Origin: SYOC01 sp035575235
GTDB lineage: Bacteria; Desulfobacterota; Binatia; Bin18
DNA: 31,654 bases
Assembly: GCA_035575235.1 (NCBI GenBank)
Contig: DATLYA010000359.1
Coordinates: 1-31,654, forward strand
Direction of reading: 5' to 3'
This document shows positions 1 to 8,708 of this stretch, one piece after another. The position numbers and the translations under genes are program-made. The first letter of the stretch is position 1, and the number at the start of each line of letters is the position of its first letter. Under the pieces are notes generated by a model. The model saw only the letters and a program-made list of their open reading frames with translations, was not told the DNA's origin and did not search any database.

Positions 1-55
1 AGTTCCACGTCAAAATAATGACCGAAGCTTTCACCACTGTCCCCCACCCTCCGTT

Positions 56-1036
56 TCAGGTTTCGGGCCATTCTTTCGTCGTGAGAAACGGACGGTATAA
101 AGCATAAAATTCTTTATTGACCAACGCCAGTCTTGCCCAGAGGCGCGCAACTCCGCGCACCAATACCGCAAAAAGCACAAGAGGATATTCGCTGAACGCA
201 ATGTCCTTGAAAAAGCGAGACCACCGATACGTGGCGATAGGTCCGCCCGCCAGGAGCCGTCCATGCTCCCGGCGGATCTGCAGCTTTCCTCCCTCCGTGC
301 GGACCCGCTCAGCAAAATAATCTCGTCCAGTCGCCGGAGGCAAAAAATAGACTTTCGCCTGCCACTCCTTCGCGACACGATGCTTGCCAACCGCGACCGT
401 CAGCCATGCATCTTCCAGCAATAAATTTTCTGGTATCCCCTCTGGAAGAACATTCCTACGCAGTAACAGGAGGCGACCGCCGGCATTCTCAAAATTAAAT
501 CGATACGGAATTGCCGCCATGCGGCTCCAGATCGTTTCTCTGCCCTCCCATACTGGCGCCTCACGCGCAGCAACGAGACTGAGCTCAGGGGCGTCTTGCA
601 GTTTAGCCCAGAGCCGCCATACCGCCTCCGGATCCACACGCACATCAGCATCGCAAAATAACACGCTTGTCCCGGCAGCACAGCGCCAGAGCGCATTCCA
701 TGCCGGCGGCTTGCCGCGTCGTTCGGTCAGCAACAGTTTACACACAGGGATGGGTAGAGGTGACAATGGCAGCGGTTGTCTAGCAGTGTCACCGTCATGC
801 TCTCCCAGCCACCTCTCCTGCAGCGGTATCTCATAATGGGCACAAAACTCCCGCGCCGCCGGCACGGCTGGGCACGAAGCGCCCAACATTAATCCATTGA
901 TACAAATGAGCAACTCGTGAATGCAGCCTGCGGGGAGGGCCGGATGTTGACACGCCGTGTACAGACTGGTCAACGTTGCGCCAAGCCCGGGTTCATCGGC
1001 GCGGCAAGGAATAGCAAGGGAAAGGGAGTCACTCAT
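56..1036 (-). CDS. Glycosyltransferase family 2 protein
   Basis: Predicted cytoplasmic GT-A sugar transferase of about 326 residues. It opens with a beta strand and an acidic residue typical of GT2 (SLAIPCRADEP). It carries a metal/nucleotide-sugar binding D129-A-D131 within LFCDADVRVD and a later acidic pair, E208-D209, where GT2 enzymes place the catalytic base. The basic segment ERVRTEGGKLQIRR lies in the usual acceptor/QxxRW-like position. I chose the ATG at 1036 because the fold begins immediately after it; a longer reading frame to 1129 adds 31 residues with no domain character. It is transcribed divergently from the giant glycosyltransferase, across about 146 bases that should hold both promoters. 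Donor and acceptor are not predictable from sequence. The family call is firm, the exact role is not. Confidence 0.85.
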   Translation of the reverse strand: MSDSLSLAIPCRADEPGLGATLTSLYTACQHPALPAGCIHELLICINGLMLGASCPAVPAAREFCAHYEIPLQERWLGEHDGDTARQPLPLSPLPIPVCKLLLTERRGKPPAWNALWRCAAGTSVLFCDADVRVDPEAVWRLWAKLQDAPELSLVAAREAPVWEGRETIWSRMAAIPYRFNFENAGGRLLLLRRNVLPEGIPENLLLEDAWLTVAVGKHRVAKEWQAKVYFLPPATGRDYFAERVRTEGGKLQIRREHGRLLAGGPIATYRWSRFFKDIAFSEYPLVLFAVLVRGVARLWARLALVNKEFYALYRPFLTTKEWPET

Positions 1037-1182
1037 GAGGATTCTGTGCAGTGGGGTATTCTCATAGCAGATCGCCAAAGCCGCGACTACCTCCACCTGG
1101 AGACCCATTGACGCGCGCGTCGTCCGCATGAATTATCGGTACACCATACCACGACGATGATAGTGAACGCGAGGTGGCGCGA

Positions 1183-4100
1183 TTGCGGATTCTTCAAGTA
1201 GTACAAGGATTTCCCCCTGAATTTACCGCCGGCACGGAACTGTATTGCCAGGCCCTCAGCCAGGCGCTCCAAGCAAGAGGGCATCGCTGTTTCGTCCTGG
1301 CGGGTTCTCATCAACAGACTCCAAGACCTGCTCTCTTGAGCACAGAGGAAGAGGGAATCTATGTCGCCCGCTATGTCAGCCCGCTTGCCCCGGTATGGCG
1401 GGAACAGCAGATCGACTCGTATAATCCCGAGGCTGAGGCGTTACTTCTCCAGTATGCAGAACTGATCCGTCCTGACGTCATGCACGTCCATCATTGGCAC
1501 TTGCTGACGAACACCATTGTCTCCGTAGCAACTGCCCTTGGCATCCCAACGGTAGTGACGCTGCATGATCTCTGGACCTCGTGCGCTCGCATTCATCGGC
1601 AGCACCGGCTTGGACACTTCTGTCAGGAACCTCCGTCCCCTTCCTTCTGTGCCCCATGTGTCGAGCGGTTCCCCTGGCAAACCAATGAAGAAATAGAACG
1701 AGCGCTCACGCTCCGCCAGGAACAAATTGACAGGGAGTTGCGTTTCGCTCGCCTTCTACTCGTGCCTTCAGAAGCCCATCGTCAGAGACTGAGTAGCCTC
1801 ATAGGAATATCCCCTGAGCGCCTCCGCGTCCTCCCGCATGGCTCATTATCACGCCTGACGCCGCGCCTGGTGGATTCGGCCTCGCAGTTTCCCCAGCGTC
1901 CTCTTCGTCTGGCCTATTGGGGGTATGTAGTGCGGCACAAAGGGGTCCATCTTCTGCTGGAGGCGGTGCGACGCCTCCGCGACCCCTCTGCGGTAGAGGT
2001 TTTTCTTATCGGTGACGCGCCGGACGCTGACTACGCCGCGCATTTACAGGAATTGGCGGCGGGATTGACGGTCACCTTCTCGGGGAAATATCAACCGCCA
2101 GATCTTGCCCGTTTGGATGTTGATCTCGCAGTGTTCCCTTCGCTCGCCTATGAGTCGTATGGGTTCGTGCTGAATGAAGCCTTTCAGCTCGGCCTTCCCG
2201 TCATCGTGTCGGATCGGGGCGCGCTCGCGACGCGCGCGGGGGAAGCAGGGTTGGCCTTTGCCGCAGGAGACGCGCAAGCCTTGGCTAACAGAATTCAGGA
2301 AATATTAGACACGCCGGCCTTGTTGAAACGTATGAAAGAGACCATTGCCCCTGTCCTCCCTCCCTCCATGGAAGACCATGCCCAGATCATAGAAGCGACC
2401 TATCAGGAAGCGCTGAGCGCCCCTGCTCAACTGCCCACGGAGGATGTCTCTCTCTCGTCGCGCCGGTTAGCCGCCTTCTATACCCGGCTTGCGGCGCGCG
2501 ATCAGGAGATTCTCCAACACACTGCAGCGTTAAAACGGCAAGAGGCCGAGGTCGCTCAACAGAGAGAGCTGCTACAGCAGCAAGATGAGGCGCTGCGCCG
2601 ACAAACGGAAGAGTGCCAACAAAAAGAAGAGCAACTCCGCCAGCAGGGGGAAACGCTACAACGCAAAGAAGAGGAACTGCAGAGGCAGAAAGAAACGCTC
2701 GCGCAGCTAGAGAACAGGTTGCAGGAGGAGAGTAATAAAGTCCAGGCGTTAGAACAATGGGCGCAGAAAACTTTTCATAGTCTCGGGTGGCGCATCCTCT
2801 TACGATTCTACTATATCCGAGAGCGGTTTGTAGCGCCACCCGGAACACGGCGCGGAAGAATGTATGACTTGGTCAAGCGCCTTGGCGTGACGTACACTGA
2901 CGGCGGCGTCGCAAGGGTTGTCGCCAAGACACGGCAACGACTTGAGCATGCGACAGTAGTGGACCCCTACCAGCTCTGGCTCGAACGCTATGCGTTAACG
3001 TCGGAGAGATTGCAACGATTACGAGCAGAGGCGCAAACGCTGACGTATCAACCTACAATCAGCATCGTCATGCCGGTCTACAACATCGAAGAGACGTGGC
3101 TGCGCAAGGCTATTGAGTCGGTAAAAGGCCAAATCTACCCTCATTGGGAATTGTGTATTTGCGACGACGCCTCAACGGCAGGTCATATCTCTCAGGTCAT
3201 TCGCGAATATGTCCAGCAGGACGAACGCATCCGGGCGCTGCGCAGCTCGCAAAACGGCGGCATTTCGGCGGCGTCTAACAACGCCCTCTCCTTAGCGACA
3301 GGAGAGTTTGTCGGATTTCTTGACCACGATGATGAGCTGACCCCGGACGCGCTTTTTGAAGTTGTCAAGTTACTGAATGAAAGACCGGAGCTGGATCTTA
3401 TCTACAGCGATGAAGATAAATTGACGGTTGACGGCCGCCGGGAGGAGCCGTTCTTTAAGCCCGACTGGTCTCCGGATCTGCTCTTATCGATGAATTATAT
3501 TACGCATTTTGCCGTTGCGCGCAGGCAGCTAGTCCAAGAGCTTGGCGGCTTCACCGAAGGCCTAGAGGGCAGCCAGGACCACGACCTTTTTCTGCGTCTG
3601 AGCGAAAAGACCCAACGGATTGGCCATATCGCCACGCCGTTGTATAGTTGGCGGAAAATTCCTGGTTCGGCCGCCGGGGATACACAAGCCAAGCCTTACG
3701 CCCATGTGGCAGGACGCCGCGCCCTGCAGGAGCATCTGCGGAGGCAAGGAATAGTCGGAGAGGTCATTGATGGGTTGGTTTCTCCGTCACACCGCCGGGT
3801 ACGCTATCAGATTATGGGTCAGCCCCTAGTTTCGATTCTTATCCCCACCAGGGATAAGGTGGAACTGCTGAAGCGCTGCCTTGAGTCAATAGAGAAGAAA
3901 ACCACATATCGGCGCTTTGAGATCATCATTCTCGATAACCAGAGCGAAGAGCCAGAAACTCTGGCGTATTTTAGTCAGTTGTCCCATACAATTGTCCCCC
4001 TACCAGGCCCGTTTAATTACTCGCACCTTAATAATGTTGGGGCTACCTACGCACGAGGGGAATTTCTCCTGTTCCTCAATAATGACATTGAGGTCATTAA

Positions 4101-4638
4101 CGAGGAGTGGCTCACTGCGATGCTGGAGCATGCCCAACGTCCGCAGGTCGGCGCAGTGGGTGCGAAGCTGCTCTATCCCAATAGGACGATTCAGCATGCT
4201 GGAGTTGTTATAGGGCTTGGAGGAGTAGCCGGATACGCCTTTGGGCATCTGCCGGAAAACGCCGCGGGATATTTTGGTCTCCCACAGGTCGTGCGCAATT
4301 GTAGCGCGGTTACTGCGGCATGCATGATGATGCGCAAGTCGGTCTTTGTCGAGGTAGGCGGGTTTGACGAGCATATCAAGGTAGCCTACAACGACGTCGA
4401 TCTGTGTTTGAGAATCAGGGAAAAGGGGTATGTGATTGTGTATACTCCTTATGCAGTGCTCTACCATTTAGAATCCGCCACTCGAAAAAACCTGCACCCT
4501 TTGAGCGACGAAGAGTATGTCCGTAAACGCTGGGGCAGCCTTATCCAAGCAGGCGATCCCTACTACAGTCCGCACCTGAGTCGAGAGCGACCGGACTTCA
4601 GCCTCCGGATTCTTGACCTGAGCGAACGAGAAAAATAG
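1183..4638 (+). CDS. Giant multidomain glycosyltransferase (GT4 - coiled coil - GT2 - GT2)
   Basis: A single uninterrupted frame of about 1151 residues with three catalytic modules. Residues 1-400 form a GT-B GT4 enzyme: N-terminal RILQVVQGFPPEFTAGTE and a donor-site EX7E in YESYGFVLNEAF near residue 325. Residues about 420-540 are a Gln/Glu-rich coiled coil with repeated QQ, KEE and RQ patterns. The first GT2 (from about 620, SIVMPVYN) has GFLDHDDELTPD and YSDEDKL. The second (from about 885, SILIPTRD) has LFLNNDIEV and NDVDLCLR. The last two resemble O-antigen RfbC-type proteins. The start is a choice between GTG 1174 and TTG 1183. The string GAGGTGG at 1171-1177 is a well-spaced ribosome binding site for TTG 1183, and that start gives MRILQV, matching the paralogue at 11889-13451. 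It probably adds several sugars in succession to one lipid-linked chain (inference). Confidence 0.9.
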   Translation: MRILQVVQGFPPEFTAGTELYCQALSQALQARGHRCFVLAGSHQQTPRPALLSTEEEGIYVARYVSPLAPVWREQQIDSYNPEAEALLLQYAELIRPDVMHVHHWHLLTNTIVSVATALGIPTVVTLHDLWTSCARIHRQHRLGHFCQEPPSPSFCAPCVERFPWQTNEEIERALTLRQEQIDRELRFARLLLVPSEAHRQRLSSLIGISPERLRVLPHGSLSRLTPRLVDSASQFPQRPLRLAYWGYVVRHKGVHLLLEAVRRLRDPSAVEVFLIGDAPDADYAAHLQELAAGLTVTFSGKYQPPDLARLDVDLAVFPSLAYESYGFVLNEAFQLGLPVIVSDRGALATRAGEAGLAFAAGDAQALANRIQEILDTPALLKRMKETIAPVLPPSMEDHAQIIEATYQEALSAPAQLPTEDVSLSSRRLAAFYTRLAARDQEILQHTAALKRQEAEVAQQRELLQQQDEALRRQTEECQQKEEQLRQQGETLQRKEEELQRQKETLAQLENRLQEESNKVQALEQWAQKTFHSLGWRILLRFYYIRERFVAPPGTRRGRMYDLVKRLGVTYTDGGVARVVAKTRQRLEHATVVDPYQLWLERYALTSERLQRLRAEAQTLTYQPTISIVMPVYNIEETWLRKAIESVKGQIYPHWELCICDDASTAGHISQVIREYVQQDERIRALRSSQNGGISAASNNALSLATGEFVGFLDHDDELTPDALFEVVKLLNERPELDLIYSDEDKLTVDGRREEPFFKPDWSPDLLLSMNYITHFAVARRQLVQELGGFTEGLEGSQDHDLFLRLSEKTQRIGHIATPLYSWRKIPGSAAGDTQAKPYAHVAGRRALQEHLRRQGIVGEVIDGLVSPSHRRVRYQIMGQPLVSILIPTRDKVELLKRCLESIEKKTTYRRFEIIILDNQSEEPETLAYFSQLSHTIVPLPGPFNYSHLNNVGATYARGEFLLFLNNDIEVINEEWLTAMLEHAQRPQVGAVGAKLLYPNRTIQHAGVVIGLGGVAGYAFGHLPENAAGYFGLPQVVRNCSAVTAACMMMRKSVFVEVGGFDEHIKVAYNDVDLCLRIREKGYVIVYTPYAVLYHLESATRKNLHPLSDEEYVRKRWGSLIQAGDPYYSPHLSRERPDFSLRILDLSEREK

Positions 4639-4644
4639 CAACGC

Positions 4645-4663
4645 CGCGGTCTCCTCAACCGCG
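4645..4663. terminator. Possible bidirectional hairpin between convergent genes
   Basis: CGCGGT and ACCGCG form a 6-bp stem around a 7-base loop, in the 16-base gap and the first stop codon between two convergent genes. There is no T-run on either side, so intrinsic termination is only a weak possibility. Confidence 0.22.
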
Positions 4664-5881
4664 CCTCAGGGGCGTCCACGATCGTCGATCAAAGAAGCTG
4701 TGATCAATAATCCGTGCGCAGTCCTGACTAGAAATTTCCAGACTCCAGGCGTGTTCTATATTGCCATCAAAATGGATCGGCAGCTGGTACACCCCATCCG
4801 CATTGAGACAATTCGCCAGCTGACGCCTCCAATCGAAGACCTGATTCCGACGTATAAATTGATGAGCTGAATTCAGTAGAGGAAGAGCGAGAATGAGCAC
4901 TAACACGACTCTCTTGTTCCATTGCTCGCCGATCAACGTCAGCAAAATCCAGGACAGGATGATGTAAGGATAAAAAAAGTAGCGCGGCCCCGCGAGGAAT
5001 GGGTCTAAAATGCGCACGTCAATTCTTGCGAGGATTGTGGCAATGGATACACAATACGCGCCAAGTAGTAATATGCACCTTAGTTTATTTTGTCTACTCT
5101 CCCGAATCACGTAATAGCCTATGATGAGTAGGATTACTCCGCTTGGCAGCGTAATATCCCCAAAGGAGCGGATAGGATAGAAGAAGTAAAATCCGAAGAA
5201 TTTCTTAAAGAGGAGAGGCACGTTGTCTGACGTGAGACCTGTGGCCGCCCTGACGTGGTCGGTTTTCAGGATAACGAAGAGCTGCACAAGCGACAGCGAC
5301 AGAGCGAGGGCTGCTGCCACATACTCCTTGCCCTCCTTTCGGAGCGCGCTTCTCAAAAAGAAGAGCGGTGTTAACGCGATAATCAATGGTGAAGAAAGGC
5401 CTCCAATCACGATAAAGAACAAGCGCCAGGTATACTGCGCGCCACGGACAGCATTCGGTTTCCACAAGAGCGCAAGGAGCGCCGGCAGGGTCGTAAACCA
5501 AAATATGTATAATGGGATTGTGTAGGCTTCCGCTCCGTGCGGTATCACCAGTACGGCCATCGAGCAGAGGCTGCGGTTTCGCAACAGCGTGGGCGAGAAG
5601 GCGATCGCCGCTATACAAAAAATAGTCACAATGATAGTCAGAGCTGTACTGATCTCTGGGTAGTACATGCCCGATAACCTGAGCGATACGTACGTAATAA
5701 GTTTTGTAGGGATGATCAGATAGCCCTGCACAGGCTGGAAAATCGACCATACACCCCACTTGAGATAACCTGGGATGTTCCAGGTTCCATCCTCATCCCA
5801 CACATAAGGGTGTAGGACCTGATCCGGTCGTCGCAAGATGAGTAATCCCAACCAAACGGTTACTAGGAACAACAGTTTCAT
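4655..5881 (-). CDS. Multi-pass membrane protein of a glycan locus, GT-C-like
   Basis: Integral membrane protein of about 408 residues with roughly ten hydrophobic segments. After the first transmembrane helix (MKLLFLVTVWLGLLIL) a loop carries an acidic cluster, WDEDGTW (D29-E30-D31), followed by an aromatic segment with the sequence QPVQGYL. Acidic residues in the first extracytoplasmic loop are a hallmark of GT-C lipid-phosphosugar transferases, so a role in transferring or polymerising a lipid-linked sugar is plausible but unproven. The ATG at 5881 is preferred over 5923 because GGAG stands 9 bases upstream and the hydrophobic signal begins there. It lies 66 bases downstream of another large membrane protein on the same strand, probably in one transcript. 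I do not recognise a named family. Confidence 0.75.
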   Translation of the reverse strand: MKLLFLVTVWLGLLILRRPDQVLHPYVWDEDGTWNIPGYLKWGVWSIFQPVQGYLIIPTKLITYVSLRLSGMYYPEISTALTIIVTIFCIAAIAFSPTLLRNRSLCSMAVLVIPHGAEAYTIPLYIFWFTTLPALLALLWKPNAVRGAQYTWRLFFIVIGGLSSPLIIALTPLFFLRSALRKEGKEYVAAALALSLSLVQLFVILKTDHVRAATGLTSDNVPLLFKKFFGFYFFYPIRSFGDITLPSGVILLIIGYYVIRESRQNKLRCILLLGAYCVSIATILARIDVRILDPFLAGPRYFFYPYIILSWILLTLIGEQWNKRVVLVLILALPLLNSAHQFIRRNQVFDWRRQLANCLNADGVYQLPIHFDGNIEHAWSLEISSQDCARIIDHSFFDRRSWTPLRRG

Positions 5882-5947
5882 GAATTGCGCTCCAGGCAGT
5901 ATTGGCGAGCAAATCCTTTCCAATCCTCTTACAGCTCGTAGCTGGCT

Positions 5948-8131
5948 TTAGTCTCTGAGCCAGAAGGGAGTGGCGACGGCGAACCATTGCCCCCATTCTG
6001 AACCCGCGTCTTCAAAGACCAATAGCAATTGGGCTGATCCCGTGTCAGGAGGTAAGTCTAGCCTCCACACCACCCACTGATGAGGCGAAAAGGCCACCCT
6101 ATCGAGGCGTGCGATTATCTTCCCGCTGTTGGCGTCAACAAGTTTTGCTGAGAGACCAGTAGTATCTGGTCCAGTGACCAGTGGAACGCCAAGAGCTTTT
6201 TGCTCACCAATAGTGAAAGGCCCCAGGCGGAGCGTCCCGGTATTGCCGTCAGCGCCGCTCCATGAGCCGTAGACGGTAGCGTTCACTGGGGGGACGCCGC
6301 TGACAGGGTGTTGTCCGTTCACTGACCAACCGCCGGACATCGTCACAGGGAGGCCATTGAGGGGCGCGCCCAGGGCGGTGAACGGCGCTAGAGGTTGAGG
6401 CGCTGGCGCCTCAGTTGAAAGTCGGCAGGCTACAGGCTGAGTCGCGGGAGGAGGAAAAGCTAAAAGGTACGCGGCGATCCGTCGCGCCTGAAAACGCTCG
6501 GCCACATAACCGGTCCAGGTTGATGCTGACCGCCGTCTCCTGGATGTTAAGAAGCCGGCAGGCGGACGCGTCACACCGAGCCCGACGATTGTGCCGCTTT
6601 CAGACACCAGAGCAATGAGATCCGGACTGACGGCGCTCTTCTGCTTCTCAATCCAGCCGGACAGGCGAAACCCACCTCGCGAACCTGCGGCAACGGTCAC
6701 TATGGACCCTGGGTCAATGGCGCCGGAGCATGGGGGTGAGAACGTTATCAGTGCGATATCCTCGATGCTGTGGCCAAGCAATGCAGGCAAGGGTTTGCTA
6801 TAAATCGAGAGCTGATGTGCACGTAACATATCGTTGCCAAGCCAGACCCTATACGGAAAAGGATAGATGGCGCGAACCGCTTCATCATCCTGTACGTTGA
6901 CCAGCAGAGCAGCCGTTCCGACCTTGACGTCATTCGTTCGCACGGTCCAGCGCCTGATCTCAGCGTATTGCTGAGGAACTAACAGAACACTCAATACGAC
7001 AAGGCATCCTAGCCCTAAACCGACTGCGGCTCGCCGTCGCCAGAGAAGCGGAGAGCGTTGCGCCAAACACGAAACAATAGTCGCGATCCAATAAATCAAG
7101 GCTGGAGTGAAATACCGAGCTGACAATGCCTGCTCCAGGGGAAAATTGATTCGCCCCAGAGCGGTGACAAACGCTGAAGCCACAACAAAGCCGCCGATTC
7201 CAAGCAGCACTAGACGCGCAGTGGAGAGCCGGCGGCGGTTCCACATCGCTTCTATCGCCAAACTCAGGGTCACCAGCAAACCTAAACTACCGAGCGCGAC
7301 GCCGAACCAGCGACCTAACAAGCGGCCAAATGGACCGCTCAGATAGAGCGCGGTATAGTGAAGCACAGTCAATGGTTGGCGCACCGATTCGAGCGGAGAA
7401 GCGTGGCCAGGATGAGGCTGAAAACTCAGCAGGCAAGAGCCGCCAATCACGAAACCGGCAATTGCGATCATCGAGGTAGTCCGCCACCCCAGGCCGCCAA
7501 TAACGGCAAGGCCTATTAAAAGCGGCCAGACAAGCACGCCGTTCGCTAAGCTAAACGTGGCGATAAAACCCAGCACAATGGTGAGAGCCAGCCATCGCCC
7601 CCTGCGTGAGGAGCAGGTGAAGAGCGCCACACACGCCGCCGAGACGGCGAAGAATACGAGAATGAACTGGATTTGAAAGGCCCAGAGGAAATTGTCCAGG
7701 TTGGCCGCGGACAACAGGAACAATGCAGACGCGCACACCGCAGCCCCATGCGCGGGCCGCGGCAAGTCAGCCTGAGCGATGATATGCCAGAATAATAAAA
7801 CATGGAGCGCTTGAAGGACGATATTTAAGGTAATGAGAAATACATTGTCGCCATTGAAGAACAGGACATCAATCAAGAAGAACAGTCGCGGAATGAGAAT
7901 GCGGTGCTCATTATGCTGTTTCCACAAATCCGCCGCTTGCCACACGCCGTCGTACCATCTCTGCATGTCGATCATAAAATCCATGTGATCGTCCAACGGC
8001 AATGGCTGATACAGCGTCCAAACGCTAAAAACAGAGTGAAGAATAAGAAGAAACGTCGCGACGCCATACAGAATCAACAGCACTGCGATGGTCCGCGGCG
8101 ACCTTGCCCAGGGTGGAAGCTTCAGATGCAT
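5948..8131 (-). CDS. Large multi-pass membrane protein with C-terminal extracytoplasmic domain
   Basis: About 727 residues. The N-terminal two thirds has around ten transmembrane helices. The first periplasmic loop has the acidic motif LDDHMDF (D47, D48) and then HNEHR (73-77), a signature seen in uncharacterised membrane proteins of polysaccharide clusters and reminiscent of GT-C enzymes. The final 250 or so residues are non-membrane, rich in Gly, Pro and Val with alternating beta-like character (for example GSWSGADGNTGTLRLGPF), suggesting an extracytoplasmic beta-sandwich that may bind carbohydrate. The ATG at 8131 is preferred because the first helix follows it; an extension to 8275 would overlap repeat-like DNA. 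It is upstream of and co-directional with the 4655-5881 membrane gene. Its biochemical role is unknown; candidates are glycosyltransferase, polymerase or acyl/sugar ligase. Confidence 0.75.
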   Translation of the reverse strand: MHLKLPPWARSPRTIAVLLILYGVATFLLILHSVFSVWTLYQPLPLDDHMDFMIDMQRWYDGVWQAADLWKQHNEHRILIPRLFFLIDVLFFNGDNVFLITLNIVLQALHVLLFWHIIAQADLPRPAHGAAVCASALFLLSAANLDNFLWAFQIQFILVFFAVSAACVALFTCSSRRGRWLALTIVLGFIATFSLANGVLVWPLLIGLAVIGGLGWRTTSMIAIAGFVIGGSCLLSFQPHPGHASPLESVRQPLTVLHYTALYLSGPFGRLLGRWFGVALGSLGLLVTLSLAIEAMWNRRRLSTARLVLLGIGGFVVASAFVTALGRINFPLEQALSARYFTPALIYWIATIVSCLAQRSPLLWRRRAAVGLGLGCLVVLSVLLVPQQYAEIRRWTVRTNDVKVGTAALLVNVQDDEAVRAIYPFPYRVWLGNDMLRAHQLSIYSKPLPALLGHSIEDIALITFSPPCSGAIDPGSIVTVAAGSRGGFRLSGWIEKQKSAVSPDLIALVSESGTIVGLGVTRPPAGFLTSRRRRSASTWTGYVAERFQARRIAAYLLAFPPPATQPVACRLSTEAPAPQPLAPFTALGAPLNGLPVTMSGGWSVNGQHPVSGVPPVNATVYGSWSGADGNTGTLRLGPFTIGEQKALGVPLVTGPDTTGLSAKLVDANSGKIIARLDRVAFSPHQWVVWRLDLPPDTGSAQLLLVFEDAGSEWGQWFAVATPFWLRD

Positions 8132-8252
8132 GGAACCGCATAGCGCAAAAGCAGAGTAGGGTGAGCGCTGCCCACCAACCCTGAATCGAACCACAGAAGA
8201 GTCGTATACTCTCTCATCCATAATGGGAGACAGTCCCGCTCGTCTTGAGCGT

Positions 8253-8303
8253 CCTTCGACTTCAGTGCTTCGCACCTCCCCTCAGGGTGAGCGGAAGCGA
8301 AGG
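8253..8303. repeat. CCTTCGAC...CTCAGGG-type dispersed repeat
   Basis: The segment begins CCTTCGAC, carries CTCAGGG about 30 bases later and ends CGAAGG. Internally CTTCGC at 8268 pairs with GCGAAG at 8297. A shorter relative on the opposite strand is at about 31023-31042, where CCTTCGAC and CTCAGGG are separated by only four bases. Confidence 0.45.
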
Positions 8304-8455
8304 GGTCAGCATAAGCGGTTTTGGTGAGCAATGAACCAATGTCATATGGTTCGATTTACCATCGTGCCGCGCCGGCAATAACGGGTGACGCCTATCCTGC
8401 CAGAGCCCGAGTGTGAGAGCGATTTCCGTTTGCCTGTGCGAGGACGGACACCTTA

Positions 8456-8537
8456 TGGAGTGCGCCAGCGCGGATGGCGCTTTCACGTGGCCCGACATGT
8501 CGCGCCACTCATAGCGGCGACGTGCCGCCGCACTCCA
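8456..8537. repeat. 82-base imperfect palindrome bounded by TGGAGTGCG / CGCACTCCA
   Basis: TGGAGTGCG at 8456-8464 and its exact complement CGCACTCCA at 8529-8537 bound the element. Inside, GCGCCA (8462-8467) and TGGCGC (8475-8480) make a second hairpin followed by a short T-run. The layout resembles mobile, REP/MITE-like intergenic palindromes. No open reading frame lies within it. Confidence 0.55.
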
Positions 8538-8600
8538 AATCCCTTCCGTACACACAAGGGAAAACCGCCCTAGAGGATGTTTGAAAAGCCACGTTTCTAG

Positions 8601-8675
8601 GTCATTGCGAGCGCAGCGAAGCAATCTTTGCCTGAAAAAAGATTGCTTCGTCGCCCTACGGCTCCTCGCAATGAC
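8601..8675. repeat. GTCATTGCGAG-type palindromic intergenic repeat, copy 1
   Basis: Perfect 11-base termini GTCATTGCGAG (8601-8611) and CTCGCAATGAC (8665-8675) enclose an inner perfect stem GAAGCAATCTTT / AAAGATTGCTTC. This type of REP-like element is widespread in environmental bacterial genomes (family recognised from memory). A diverged copy with an internal insertion is at 30958-31055. Confidence 0.75.
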
Positions 8676-8708
8676 ACCTGCCCCGCTTTTCAGCCGCCCT
8701 CTAGCCTC

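Larger units (their letters stand above)
8132..8708. other. 577-base gene-free gap holding several dispersed repeats
   Basis: No credible coding frame is seen. The gap contains an imperfect inverted repeat of the CCTTCGAC...CTCAGGG type (8253-8303), a short run of 8-base units ending in CAAT or CGAT (8325-8355), an 82-base palindromic element (8456-8537) and a 75-base palindromic element (8601-8675). The promoter of the minus-strand membrane genes should lie near its left end. No terminator with a T-run was found. Confidence 0.7.

Noticed and set aside
1..55. Possible gene at the left window edge
   Set aside because: The 55 bases downstream of the first gene are too short to judge and show no start with a ribosome binding site.
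384..836. Plus-strand open frame of about 150 codons
   Set aside because: It is antisense to the well-supported GT2 gene, has Ser/Arg-rich composition and no domain or ribosome binding site.
2387..2848. Minus-strand frame with hydrophobic repeats opposite the coiled coil
   Set aside because: The Val/Ala/Leu repeats are the mirror of Gln/Glu codons in the coiled-coil segment of the giant glycosyltransferase.
1183..4638. Giant glycosyltransferase as an assembly-fused pair of genes
   Set aside because: The frame is continuous with a long coiled-coil linker, no internal ribosome binding site plus start at a domain edge is evident, and similar multi-GT proteins are known in O-antigen loci.
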